Shown: one piece after another, positions 25,827 through 35,027 of the stretch
Numbering within the stretch: the first letter of the stretch is position 1
How the letters are laid out: the number at the start of each line of letters is the position of its first letter
Source: Planctomycetota bacterium
GTDB lineage: Bacteria; Planctomycetota; UBA1135; UBA2386
Assembly (NCBI GenBank): GCA_016713175.1
Contig: JADJPQ010000026.1
Span: 62,001 to 126,000 of the forward strand
Direction: 5' to 3'
DNA: 64,000 nucleotides
Position numbers and translations under genes: made by a program
Notes under the pieces: model-generated
The model's database searches: none
The model's input: the letters and a program-made list of their open reading frames with translations, nothing else
Told to the model about the DNA's origin: nothing

Positions 25827-26429
25827 TCAGGCGCCTCGCTGCCGGACGAGAAACCCGGCGAGCACATCCAGGAGCCGCTTGCCGCGCGCGAACCCGCGCT
25901 GCTCGATCAGCTTCGCACCGGCCTTCGCCAGTTCGATTTCGCGCGAGCTGGCCACGCGGATCAGTGCCTGCAGGTCGCTGCGATCCTGCAGCCGGACCTC
26001 GCTCTCCGACAACAGCTCCATCGCGATCAGGTGACCGACATTCGCGACCGGCACCGTGCCGAGGGCAGCCAGGTCCAGGACACAAGAGCCGGCGACGATC
26101 TCGTTCTCGATGCCACAGGTCGCAAACAGCAGATCCAGGTCGGGTGCTCCACCCCCGCGCGATCCGGGCACGAACAACCGGGCCGTCGCCAGCCGCCCCG
26201 ACTCGTGCTCCAGGATCGCGCCGTGCCGGTAGCCAGCCTGGAGGCACGCACGCACGATCTGCTCGGCTTCGGTGTCGCCATCGACCGCAACCGAGATGTC
26301 GACGTCTTTCGTCATCCGCGGTCGCGTGTGCACGCTGACCGCCAGGCCGCCCACCAGGGCCACGCGGGCGCCGAATCGCCGCAGATCCGCGAACGCGCGC
26401 CGCACGACTTCGCCATGGTCAGCCGCCAA
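25827..26429 (-). CDS. Nucleotidyltransferase (AbiEii/MNT-like), putative toxin
   Basis: A 200-residue nucleotidyltransferase-fold protein. VALVGGLAVSVHTRPRMTKDVDIS carries the GG motif and the D-x-D metal pair, in the style of AbiEii/DUF-type toxin nucleotidyltransferases that modify tRNA or proteins. A second acidic segment, APDLDLLF, may supply the third carboxylate. TTG 26429 has GGAGGA just upstream and lies within the end of the preceding gene; GTG 26453 is the alternative. The antitoxin-like partner overlaps it. Toxin activity is inferred from fold and context. Confidence 0.65.
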   Translation of the reverse strand: MAADHGEVVRRAFADLRRFGARVALVGGLAVSVHTRPRMTKDVDISVAVDGDTEAEQIVRACLQAGYRHGAILEHESGRLATARLFVPGSRGGGAPDLDLLFATCGIENEIVAGSCVLDLAALGTVPVANVGHLIAMELLSESEVRLQDRSDLQALIRVASSREIELAKAGAKLIEQRGFARGKRLLDVLAGFLVRQRGA

Positions 26430-26901
26430 GGATCCTCCGCAACCGATCGTCACTGACCGGGCGGAACGGGGAGTCGGGCTGCGGCTGCCCCTGATCGTGC
26501 AACCAGGTTGCCAGACGCCGGTCGAGGTCGGCTTCGGTGTCGCCCGGGAACTCGCGCCGCAATCGCTCCCGCGTCAGCAGCAACCCGGTCTGCATCAGGT
26601 CGATGGCCTCGCGCAGGCGATCGGCGTGCAGCAGTTCCTCGCCGCGCGCAAGGCTGCTGCGCACTTCGAGCCAGACCATGGGCGGAATCGACCGCAGCGC
26701 GCCGGCCTTGTCGGCAGCGGCGGCCGCAACCGTCCGTTCGAAAGCGGCGCGGTCGGCGTCGCGCTGATCGCGGCGGATCAGGTCGCGGATGTAATCGCTC
26801 ACCGAGCCGAAGCCGCCGCCACGGACCCGGACCGCAACGAACTCACGGAGCGGCTTGGGCAGAGAAACGGTCATGGTGGCAGCGTTCTGGCCGACTGGCA
26901 T
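26419..26901 (-). CDS. ParD-like ribbon-helix-helix antitoxin fused to a helical tail
   Basis: About 160 residues. Residues around 10-50 (MTVSLPKPLREFVAVRV then GFGSVSDYIRDLIRRDQR) match the ParD/CopG ribbon-helix-helix fold, which binds palindromic operators. The remainder is a helical domain ending in RERLRREFPGDTEADLDRRLATWL, a pattern I associate with the small partner genes of AbiEii-type nucleotidyltransferases. ParD normally pairs with ParE, so an RHH domain fused to this tail beside a nucleotidyltransferase is unusual. Start could be ATG 26901 (leaderless from the predicted promoter) or ATG 26874. Confidence 0.65.
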   Translation of the reverse strand: MPVGQNAATMTVSLPKPLREFVAVRVRGGGFGSVSDYIRDLIRRDQRDADRAAFERTVAAAAADKAGALRSIPPMVWLEVRSSLARGEELLHADRLREAIDLMQTGLLLTRERLRREFPGDTEADLDRRLATWLHDQGQPQPDSPFRPVSDDRLRRILGG

Positions 26902-26907
26902 GGCCAC

Positions 26908-26955
26908 ATCATCGTCTGGATAAGCGTTATTGTCAATTCTTCTTATCCTCATAAG
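26908..26955 (-). promoter_or_regulatory. Promoter and palindromic operator of the toxin-antitoxin pair
   Basis: On the minus strand a consensus TTGACA (26936-26931) is followed by exactly 17 bp and GATGAT (26913-26908). Inverted repeats overlap it: GGATAAG at 26918-26924 pairs with CTTATCC at 26942-26948, and CTTAT 26942-26946 pairs with ATAAG 26951-26955. The A+T-rich block stands out sharply from its surroundings. It suits autoregulation by the RHH protein; the predicted transcription start falls almost on ATG 26901. Confidence 0.6.
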
Positions 26956-27048
26956 AATATGTTATGAAACAGTTTACGATCTGACGGCGCAATAGTGCCC
27001 GCTCCCCCGCCGACACTTCAGTCGCGCCAGCCTGTCACCTGACAAGAC

Positions 27049-28899
27049 TCAGTCCTGTCCGCCGCGGCCACTGCCGGTCGCCGGCTGCGGCGTCGCGGTC
27101 GGGGCCGGAGCTTCACCACCGCGTTCGCCGCCGCGATTGCCACCCTGCTCACCGCCGCCACCACCGCGGCGCCGCGCCGGCAGGTCGTCCTTCTTCATCT
27201 TGCCGTCGAACGTCTGGTCGCCGCGCTTGAACGTGAAGGTGACGTCGTCACCCTCCGACTCGCGCGCGATCTGGAAGATCTGGAACATCTGCTCGATCTC
27301 CTGGCCGTTCACCTTCTGCAGCAGATCGCCTTCCTTGACGCCCATCTTGTCGGCGCGGCCGCCGGCGTTGACCTTGGTGAACTTGAAGCCGTCCATCTCG
27401 CCGTCGAACAGCGCCGCTGCATACGAACCGGCCTGCCGCCCCTCACCACCGCGCGCGACTCCCGAACGGTCGAGCAGTTCGGGCAGGTTGGCGGTGCCGA
27501 GCGCCGCCATCGCGATCACCGTGCACGTGTGGCGCTGATACTCGGGGATCGCGACGTCGATCTTGTCCCACTGCGTGTGCCAGGTGTACTGGAAGTAGTC
27601 GGAGCGGCCCTTCAGCCCCCACGACCACGCCGGCACGCCCGCGGCGATGAACGAGGCGTGGTCGCTGCCGCCGCCACCGGCGACGCGATTGGCCTTGCTG
27701 AGCCGGAACACCGGTCCGTCGTGGTCCTCGTCCGGCGCCGTCAACGGCATCACGTTCGCGAACACCGCCGACAGCGGACCGAACATCCCTTCGGTGACGC
27801 CAAGCGAGTAGGCCCAGTTGGTGCCGGTGTCGTGGTTGTAGACCGCCGAGATCTTGTCCATCTCGGTCCGGTGCCGCTGCACGTATGCCTTGCTGCCGAG
27901 CAGCCCCTCCTCCTCGCCGCCCCACAGGCAGAACCGGATCGTGCGCTCGGGCTTGGCGCCGACCGCAGCCAGGATCCGCGCCGCCTCCATCGTCGACGTC
28001 GCGCCGGTGCCATTGTCGGTGGTGCCCTGCGCCTGATGCCACGAATCGAGGTGGCCGCAGACGACCACCACTTCGTCCGGCTTCTTGGTGCCCGGAATCT
28101 CGGCGATCACGTTGTGCAATTCGATCGGGCCCTCGCGGAACGAGTTCTGGATGTCGAACTCGCAGATCGGTGCTTCGCCCTTCTCGAGCAGGTCGCGCAG
28201 CTTGTCGGCGTCGTCGGCGCGGACCGCGATCTCGGGCAGCTTGGGCAGATCTTCGAGCGTCCGCTGCGCGGTCATGTGGTTGCCGAACACGCGCACCCGC
28301 GTCGGGTACTTGGCGTCCGGATCGCCGGCGCGATAGACCCAGCCGAGAATCCCGAGGCCTTCGCAGGCATCGCGGACGGCATTGTTCGGCTTGCGCGAGT
28401 AATAGACGAACGCCCCCTTCAACTGGCTCTTCAGGCTCTCGACATCCTCGACCGACTTCGGCGCCGGCACCAGCGGACCACGCTGCAGACCGTTCGTCCC
28501 GGCGGTCCAGGCTTCGGTGGCGACGTACATGTCGAGCTGGATCGGGTGCACCACGCGACCGGTCCACGCGCCGCGGTTCCAAACCAGTTTCCACTCGCCC
28601 CACTTCTCCAGGTGGACGTTGGACAACCCCATCGCCTTGAACTCGTCGACCGCCCAGTTGCACGCCTTGGTGAAGTTGTCGGAACCAGTCAGCCGGTGCC
28701 CGACCTTGCCGCACAGGTCGCCGAGCAGCCGCATCGCCTGCGACTTCTCGATGCCCTCCATCCGGATCGCGGCGGCGGTGGCCTCGTCGATCGGGTTGGC
28801 GATCGCCGGCACGGCAGCCGGCGTTTTTGGAGCGGGGGTTTCCTGCGCGAACAGCAACGTCGGCAGCAACAGCAACGGCAGACCGGCTCGGGATTGCAT
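27049..28899 (-). CDS. Secreted M28-family metallopeptidase with PDZ-like domain
   Basis: A 616-residue exported zinc aminopeptidase. Signal MQSRAGLPLLLLPTLLFAQ. The M28 metal ligands are visible: VVVVCGHLDSW (about 282), TDNGTGA, the GGEEEGLLGSKAYVQ Glu pair, YNHDTG and SDHASFIAAGVPA. A PDZ-like domain follows near the end (AGGRADKMGVKEGDLLQKVNG), then a low-complexity Gly/Arg tail. A PA-type insert separates signal and catalytic core. It probably degrades peptides in the periplasm or medium. Upstream 28900-29119 shows no gene. Confidence 0.9.
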   Translation of the reverse strand: MQSRAGLPLLLLPTLLFAQETPAPKTPAAVPAIANPIDEATAAAIRMEGIEKSQAMRLLGDLCGKVGHRLTGSDNFTKACNWAVDEFKAMGLSNVHLEKWGEWKLVWNRGAWTGRVVHPIQLDMYVATEAWTAGTNGLQRGPLVPAPKSVEDVESLKSQLKGAFVYYSRKPNNAVRDACEGLGILGWVYRAGDPDAKYPTRVRVFGNHMTAQRTLEDLPKLPEIAVRADDADKLRDLLEKGEAPICEFDIQNSFREGPIELHNVIAEIPGTKKPDEVVVVCGHLDSWHQAQGTTDNGTGATSTMEAARILAAVGAKPERTIRFCLWGGEEEGLLGSKAYVQRHRTEMDKISAVYNHDTGTNWAYSLGVTEGMFGPLSAVFANVMPLTAPDEDHDGPVFRLSKANRVAGGGGSDHASFIAAGVPAWSWGLKGRSDYFQYTWHTQWDKIDVAIPEYQRHTCTVIAMAALGTANLPELLDRSGVARGGEGRQAGSYAAALFDGEMDGFKFTKVNAGGRADKMGVKEGDLLQKVNGQEIEQMFQIFQIARESEGDDVTFTFKRGDQTFDGKMKKDDLPARRRGGGGGEQGGNRGGERGGEAPAPTATPQPATGSGRGGQD

Positions 28900-29119
28900 C
28901 GGATGGACTCGGGAAGCGGAAAAAGGGAACCTTGGTTTACGTTGCCGCGGGGTCGGTTGCGAGCCGCGGTTCGTACCGGGGATGCGAACGCGGCAAGAAC
29001 GGCCGGGCGATGGCCGCGGCGACGCGACCGGGACCTGTTCATCGATCGCCCCGCTCCGGTCCCGGCCGAGGGGCAACCACCGGCGGCCCATCGTGCGGCC
29101 ACGTTCGCCGAACGGACGT

Positions 29120-31621
29120 TCAGGGCTGCACGGGTCTGGCAGCGCGCAGGCCCAACCCGAAGTGTCGCCGGGTCGGCGGCCCACCGGCGCGATTGGCGAC
29201 CCGCGCCTCGCTGGCCGGCTGATCGAAGGCGCCGCCGCGATACAGCACGGTGGTCGGCAACGCGCCGCGCGGCCGGGCCCCGGTGGCCGCCGCCGGCGGC
29301 GTCGTGTACGCCACGTACTCGTCATCGACCCATTCGGCGACGTTGCCGAGCATGTCGAACAGTCCGAACGCGTTCGGTGCGAACGAGCCGACCGGTGCAT
29401 GCATCACGAAGCCATCGGCGAGTCCCGGAGTCGGCGACCAGCCCTGGGTGCCGAGCGCCTGCGCCGAGGTGGCATCGGCCAGATTGGCGCCGGCAGGCGT
29501 GATCAGTTCGGCGAGGGACGTCCAGTTCCCCCACGGGGCCGAGGTCCCGGCACGGGCCGCGTACTCCCACTGCGCCTCGGTCGGCAACGCCAGGCCGAGC
29601 TTGTGCAGCAACGCCTTCGCCGTCCACCAGTCGATCGACTCCACCGGATGGCGCGGCGCATCGACGTCGACGACATGGATGCTGACGGCCGAATGCAACG
29701 CCGGATTGTCACCAGCCACCCGCTGCCACTGCGCCTGCGTCATCTCCGTCGTCGCCAGGAAGAACGGCGCCAGCGTCACCTCGTGCACCGGTCCTTCATT
29801 GATCGTTTCGGCAAGGGGATCGACGTTGTGCTCGCCAGCAGGCGACGCGCCCATCCGGAACGTGCCACCCGGCAACAGCGCCAGCACGATGCCGGACTGC
29901 CGATGCGCGAACTCGAACAATCCGCTGTGCGCATTCTTCGCCAACGGCAACAGTCCGTCCTGCGGTCGCAGGCGCAAGCCGCCGTAACGCGGATCGGCGG
30001 CAATCGCCCGCGTGGCCGTCTGCCAGACAGCGGCCGCCTCGGTCCCGACCGTCGTCGCGACTGCCAGAGCGTCGATCGCCGGCAGGCGCGCCGCCACCGC
30101 GGCCATCGTGGAATCGAGCGACAGTGCCGGCGTGGCGGGCGCGGGCGCCCAGAACGCATCGGCGGCCGCGATCGCCTCCTCCAGCAGGTGCTGCCGCCAG
30201 CGCCATTCCACGGACGCACCCGCGGCGACGGCGGCGCCGGCGAACCGCTCGCGCCGCGCGCGCAGACCAGCCAGCGCCGGCTGCAGAGCCGCCGCCTCGC
30301 GCAGCCAGGCCTCGACTGCCGGCCGCCGCCGCGGCGCCAGCGGCCACAATTCCGAGTCGGCCCGTCGCCGCAGATCGCGGATCTGTTCGACCACGGCCAG
30401 ATCGAGCACCTCGCGCAGATGCGCCGCGGTCTCGTCGCGAGCCTGGCGCAGACGCACGACGAACCAGGCGCTGGCCAGCAACGCCAGACCGCCGGTGACC
30501 AGGAGCGTGACCGCGGTGGTCCGATTGCGGATCGCCCACTTGCGGATCGCGAGCAGTGGCCCACCGCCATGCGCCGCGACGATCCGATGTTCGCAATAGG
30601 CGCGCAGGTCGGCAACCAACTCACGCATGTCCCGGTACCGCGCAGCTGGATTGCGGTGCATCGCCCGGGCGCAGATCGCCGCCAGTTCGGTGTCGACGTC
30701 GGGCACGACCGTCGTCAGCGCCGCGGGTGGCCGTTCGCCGATCGCCGCCAGCATCGTCGCCACCGTCCAATCCGGCCGCTCGCGAACGTACGGCGGCGCG
30801 CCGCGCAACATCTCATACAACATCGCCCCGACGGCATAGATGTCAGCGGCCACCGTGGTCGCACCGCGATCGTCGCCGAGCACGCGTTCTGGGGCCAGGT
30901 AGGCCGGGGTGCCGACCACGGTGCCGTCGAGAGTCAGCGTCAGCGCGCCACCCGAAGGCGCGGCCCCGGTCGTCGGCTCGGCCGCACCGATCGTCCTCGC
31001 CAGCCCCCAATCCATCACCCAGACCTCACCGCATGCGCCGAGCATGATGTTGGCCGGTTTCAGATCGCGATGGATGACGCCGCGTTCGTGCGCATGCGCC
31101 ATCGTCTCGGCGACGCGACGCAGGATCTCGAGCCGGCGCGCCCGCCACTGCCAGGCCGCGGCCCCGGTCCGCGGCGCCGCCAGCAATTCGGCCAGCGACT
31201 GGCCGACCACCCGCGGCATCACGAAGAACGGTTCGCCGTCGTCGTCGACACCATGATCGTGCATCGGCACGATGCCGGGATGCTGCAACCGGCCCAGCAT
31301 CGCCGCTTCGGCGAGCAGCCGCAGCCGCACGCGCTCGCCGCCACCCTCGGCGCGCGGCGCCGGCCGTTTGATCGCGACCTCACGGCCGACCGCCGTGTCG
31401 ATCGCCGCCCAGACGATGCCCATGCCGCCGCGAGCCAGGATCCGCTGCCGGCGATATCGCCCGGGCGCGACGCGCGGCAACGCCACCAGGCGTTCGCGCA
31501 GCGGTTCCGCGAACGCCAGATCGCCGTCGCCGCCGCTGGCATCGGCGCCGTAGTGCGCCCGCAGCCGCAAGGTCAACGTCTGCAGCCACGCCGCGTCGAC
31601 GTCGGCGTCAGCTCCGGGCAC
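29120..31621 (-). CDS. Ser/Thr kinase fused to formylglycine-generating-enzyme-like (SUMF1) domain
   Basis: An 833-residue membrane protein. GTG 31621 has an excellent GGAGGTG six bases upstream; the much longer open frame beyond is spurious. Kinase domain at about 60-340: ARGGMGIVWAA, AIKRP, HRDLKPANIML, MDWGLAR (DWG instead of DFG) and GTPAYLAPE. A transmembrane helix (AVTLLVTGGLALLASAWFVV) separates it from an external helical region and a C-terminal SUMF1/FGE-sulfatase domain (LLPGGTFRMGASPAGE, TTEMTQAQWQRV, LPTEAQWEYAAR, DMLGNVAEWVDD). No catalytic Cys pair of true formylglycine-generating enzymes was seen, so the domain is more likely a ligand-binding sensor. Divergent from the sigma factor, 40 bp apart. 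Confidence 0.9.
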   Translation of the reverse strand: MPGADADVDAAWLQTLTLRLRAHYGADASGGDGDLAFAEPLRERLVALPRVAPGRYRRQRILARGGMGIVWAAIDTAVGREVAIKRPAPRAEGGGERVRLRLLAEAAMLGRLQHPGIVPMHDHGVDDDGEPFFVMPRVVGQSLAELLAAPRTGAAAWQWRARRLEILRRVAETMAHAHERGVIHRDLKPANIMLGACGEVWVMDWGLARTIGAAEPTTGAAPSGGALTLTLDGTVVGTPAYLAPERVLGDDRGATTVAADIYAVGAMLYEMLRGAPPYVRERPDWTVATMLAAIGERPPAALTTVVPDVDTELAAICARAMHRNPAARYRDMRELVADLRAYCEHRIVAAHGGGPLLAIRKWAIRNRTTAVTLLVTGGLALLASAWFVVRLRQARDETAAHLREVLDLAVVEQIRDLRRRADSELWPLAPRRRPAVEAWLREAAALQPALAGLRARRERFAGAAVAAGASVEWRWRQHLLEEAIAAADAFWAPAPATPALSLDSTMAAVAARLPAIDALAVATTVGTEAAAVWQTATRAIAADPRYGGLRLRPQDGLLPLAKNAHSGLFEFAHRQSGIVLALLPGGTFRMGASPAGEHNVDPLAETINEGPVHEVTLAPFFLATTEMTQAQWQRVAGDNPALHSAVSIHVVDVDAPRHPVESIDWWTAKALLHKLGLALPTEAQWEYAARAGTSAPWGNWTSLAELITPAGANLADATSAQALGTQGWSPTPGLADGFVMHAPVGSFAPNAFGLFDMLGNVAEWVDDEYVAYTTPPAAATGARPRGALPTTVLYRGGAFDQPASEARVANRAGGPPTRRHFGLGLRAARPVQP

Positions 31622-31661
31622 CGGACACCTCCGCGCTCGCCAGCCGCGGTCCTGCCGCCCT

Positions 31662-32303
31662 ATGATCGTCACTGACACCGTGGACCCGACGCGACCGACC
31701 GCCGAACTGATCACCCGGGCGCGCACCGGCGATGCCGCCGCCCGCGAATGGCTGTGCCGGCACTGGTTGCCGCGCGTTCGCGGCCTCGCAGCCGTCCGGA
31801 TGGGCAGGACGTTGCTCGACCTGTGCGACGACGACGACATCGTGCAGGAGACGATGCTGGCCGCGCTGCGCGGTCTCGACCAGCTCGAACCGCGGCCCGA
31901 CGGCAGCCTGGTCGGCTGGCTGGCACGGATCGTCGAGCACAAGGTCGCCAACGCCGCGCGACAAGGCGGCGCGGCGCGCCGCGGCGGTGGTCAGGTGCAG
32001 CGCCGCGCCGATCTCGGGGTCAGCACGCTCAGCGGGCTCGCCGGCGCCGACGCCGGCCGTTCGCCCAGTCAGGAGGCCGCCGCGCACGAACTGGATCCGG
32101 CCCTCGAACGCGCGCTGCTGGCGCTCGGCTCGCCGCGGCGCGAGCTGGTCTATTGCCGTCTGGTGCTCGAACTGGACTTCGCGACGATCGCCCAGGACCT
32201 CGGCCTGGCGAACGGCGATTCGGCGCGCGCGCTGTTCCACAAAGCGCTCGCCGTGCTGCGCGAACGGCTCGGCGCCGGGCAGCACGACGAACCAGCGCGT
32301 TGA
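31662..32303 (+). CDS. ECF-type RNA polymerase sigma factor
   Basis: A 213-residue sigma factor. Region 2 is clear (LLDLCDDDDIVQETMLAALRGL, then SLVGWLARIVEHKVANAAR), and region 4 ends the protein (YCRLVLELDFATIAQDLGL then ALFHKALAVLRERL). The linker is Arg/Gly-rich. Divergent from a receptor kinase with a SUMF1 sensor domain: kinase-linked ECF sigma factors are common in Planctomycetota, where phosphorylation may control the sigma factor. No anti-sigma gene is adjacent. Confidence 0.85.
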   Translation: MIVTDTVDPTRPTAELITRARTGDAAAREWLCRHWLPRVRGLAAVRMGRTLLDLCDDDDIVQETMLAALRGLDQLEPRPDGSLVGWLARIVEHKVANAARQGGAARRGGGQVQRRADLGVSTLSGLAGADAGRSPSQEAAAHELDPALERALLALGSPRRELVYCRLVLELDFATIAQDLGLANGDSARALFHKALAVLRERLGAGQHDEPAR

Positions 32304-32314
32304 CGCCTTGACGT

Positions 32315-34903
32315 TCACGGCACGATGGGCAACGTCAGACCCGCTGACAGACGGGCGCCGGCGAGGTTGTCGACCGGAACGAACACCGCCTGGCTGGTCG
32401 CGTCCATGCCCTGCAGCACCGGCGAGTTCGGAATGGCGACGGTCACTGCCGCGGTCACGGCGCCATCTTGCAGCACATGGACGCCGGCAACGCCGAGAGC
32501 CGCCGGATCGATCACCAGCGTACCGAGGCCCGGGATGCGGAGCGGCACGGCCAATCGCCCCGGCGCGACGACCACGATCGCCAGCGTTCCGGCGGCGCTG
32601 GTGGTGGCCTGCACGCGCAGCCGCCAGGGATGCCCCAGGCGCGGCCAGGTCATCGACCGCAGGTCCGAACGCAGATTCCACAGCACGCCGATCTGCGCCG
32701 TCGCCCATTGCGGTCCCTGGAACCCGATCAGGCAGGCCGCCACGACGTCGAGGTCCTGGTCGCCATCGAGATCGACGGGCAACACGCGGTGATCCCAGGG
32801 GTTCCAGCCGAAGACCACACTCTGCCCGCCCAGCACCAGGCCGAAGCTCCCGCTCAGTACGTCGTCCGGCAAACCGACACCATCGAGATCGGCGGCCAAC
32901 AGGCGGCTGGAAGGCCCTGGCATCGCCGTGAACACGCCGCGGCCATCGTTCTGCAGCGTCCCGTCGCGCTGCGCCAGATCGAGGTCACCATCGCGGTCGA
33001 GATCGATGGCGTTGACACCGGAGCCCAGGTTGCCCGCCGGCACCGCGGTCGCCGTGACGTCGCGGAAACGCCCCGTGCCGTCGTTCTGATAGAGGCGTGT
33101 CCCCAGTCCCACCGTCTGCAGGAAGCCGACGGCGATCGCGAGATCCAGGTCGCCATCGCCATCGAAGTCCCGCAAGGCCAGTTGGTCGGCATCGAGCGGC
33201 TGCGCCGGCAACTGCGCCGACGCATCGTCGAACACGCCGTTGCCGCGGTTCGTCAACAGGTGCAGCGGGGCGTTGCCGTTGAGCGTTATGTCGAACTCGC
33301 CGAGCACCAGATCCTGGTCGCCGTCGCCATCGACGTCGCCGGCCGCGCACGAGGCGCCATGCACCCACAGCGGGGGCAGAGCCGTCGCCGACACATCGGT
33401 GAACACGCCGTGGCCGTCGTTCTGTGCCAGCAGCGGACGCCGCGCGAGACTGAATCCGGTCGGGCCTCCACCGGTGGCGCCGAACAGGTCGAGGTCCCCG
33501 TCACCGTCGACGTCGACGAGCGTCAGGCCCGAGACCTCGACGGGCAGCAGCGCGGTCGGCGCGAAGGTGCCGGCGTCGTCCTGGCGCCAGATCGCGACCC
33601 CTGTCGGCTGATTGCCGTAGCCGAGGTAGCCGAACGCGAGATCGATATCGCTGTCGCCGTCGATGTCGCCGGCGGCGAGCGCCGAGGCCTGTTGCTGCAC
33701 CCACGGGAACGCCGGCTGCCCGACTTCGTGGAAGCGCTGCTGCGCCACATTGACAAACACCTTCGGCGGGATGCCGACCGTCGTCGACGACCCGCTGCGG
33801 CCCTCGCTGCCGCCGGTCACGAAGTCGGCATCCCCGTCACCGTCGAGATCCGCCGCGATGCACGTGCCGAAGCCATAGCCCGCGGTGCGGTCGATCAGCG
33901 ATCCGGGCGCGAACCAGGTCGTGGTGACGTCGGCCCAGACGAAGGCCGCGGTCGATCGCAACGCCACGGCACGGGCCTGCGGATCGACGCCGAGCAGGTC
34001 GCGACGGCCATCGCCATCGAAATCGACGACCCGAAGACTGAGACCGTAGACCGGCGGCAGGGAACCGACCGCGGTGAACACCCCACCGCCGTCGTTGCGG
34101 CGCACGCCCTGCGCCTGGATCAGATCGATGTCCCCATCGCCGTCGAGATCGCCGACCTCGACGCACGGCAGCGTCACGCCGGCCACTGGCGTGAACACGC
34201 CGTGACCATCGTTGTGCAGCAGCGCGCCATCCAGGTGCAGGATGTCGAGGTCACCGTCGCCATCGTGGTCGAACACGCGACCGGCGCGGTAGCCGGCGCC
34301 CGCGGGCACGCTGCTGCCGGACACGTCGGTGAACGTTCCGCCGCCGTCGTTGCGCCAGATGCGCAGCCGTGAATCCCCGGGGAAGAACACGGCATCGGCA
34401 TCGCCATCGCCATCGAGATCGCCGGTGCCCAGCGCGTGGGTCGTGAAGTACTGGCCGACCGGCGTCGGCGGGATCGTCGCAACCGCCGTGAACCGGCCAA
34501 GGCCATCGTTGATCGCCAGGGCACATGACGCGGGTCCCTCATAGGTCGTGCGACCGCCGCCCAGCAACGCATCGAGGTCCGCATCGCCATCGACATCGAC
34601 GAGCGCGACGCAGCGGACGCTGCCGGCGCCCGGCAGGTCTTCGCGTCCGAACGCCGCATGGCCGTCGTTGCGCCAGAGCCACGTGCCGGCATTGCCCCCG
34701 GCCAGCACATCGGGATCGCCGTCGCCATCGACGTCGCCGACCGCGAAGTCGTTCAGGTGGATCGGCGATTCGTACTGCAGCGCATCGACATGCGCATCCC
34801 AGCGCCAGCCAAAGCGCGCCTGCGCGGCCAGGCCGCCGGCGGCGAACAGGGTTGCCGCGACCACGGGGACCAGATCACGACACCACGACCTGCGAACGTT
34901 CAT
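32315..34903 (-). CDS. Secreted FG-GAP/VCBS-repeat protein
   Basis: An 862-residue exported protein starting at ATG 34903 (signal ending AAGGLAAQA). About fifteen FG-GAP/VCBS units of the VGDVDGDGDPDVLAGG type run from residue 45 to about 720, predicting calcium-binding beta-propellers. The C-terminal domain contains VAIPNSPVLQGMDATSQA, the common tail motif. It is a second paralogue of the protein at 16167 with the same architecture. Stop lies 11 bp from the convergent sigma gene's stop. Confidence 0.88.
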   Translation of the reverse strand: MNVRRSWCRDLVPVVAATLFAAGGLAAQARFGWRWDAHVDALQYESPIHLNDFAVGDVDGDGDPDVLAGGNAGTWLWRNDGHAAFGREDLPGAGSVRCVALVDVDGDADLDALLGGGRTTYEGPASCALAINDGLGRFTAVATIPPTPVGQYFTTHALGTGDLDGDGDADAVFFPGDSRLRIWRNDGGGTFTDVSGSSVPAGAGYRAGRVFDHDGDGDLDILHLDGALLHNDGHGVFTPVAGVTLPCVEVGDLDGDGDIDLIQAQGVRRNDGGGVFTAVGSLPPVYGLSLRVVDFDGDGRRDLLGVDPQARAVALRSTAAFVWADVTTTWFAPGSLIDRTAGYGFGTCIAADLDGDGDADFVTGGSEGRSGSSTTVGIPPKVFVNVAQQRFHEVGQPAFPWVQQQASALAAGDIDGDSDIDLAFGYLGYGNQPTGVAIWRQDDAGTFAPTALLPVEVSGLTLVDVDGDGDLDLFGATGGGPTGFSLARRPLLAQNDGHGVFTDVSATALPPLWVHGASCAAGDVDGDGDQDLVLGEFDITLNGNAPLHLLTNRGNGVFDDASAQLPAQPLDADQLALRDFDGDGDLDLAIAVGFLQTVGLGTRLYQNDGTGRFRDVTATAVPAGNLGSGVNAIDLDRDGDLDLAQRDGTLQNDGRGVFTAMPGPSSRLLAADLDGVGLPDDVLSGSFGLVLGGQSVVFGWNPWDHRVLPVDLDGDQDLDVVAACLIGFQGPQWATAQIGVLWNLRSDLRSMTWPRLGHPWRLRVQATTSAAGTLAIVVVAPGRLAVPLRIPGLGTLVIDPAALGVAGVHVLQDGAVTAAVTVAIPNSPVLQGMDATSQAVFVPVDNLAGARLSAGLTLPIVP

Positions 34904-35027
34904 CGGGCAGACTCCTGACCGGGCGGCGAAACCAGGAGCCACCGAGTCTACTTCTGGAAACACGGGCCCGACCGACAGACGAAACCGGTTTCCGGGGATT
35001 CCGGGTAGCCTGCGGGCACTTCCCGCC

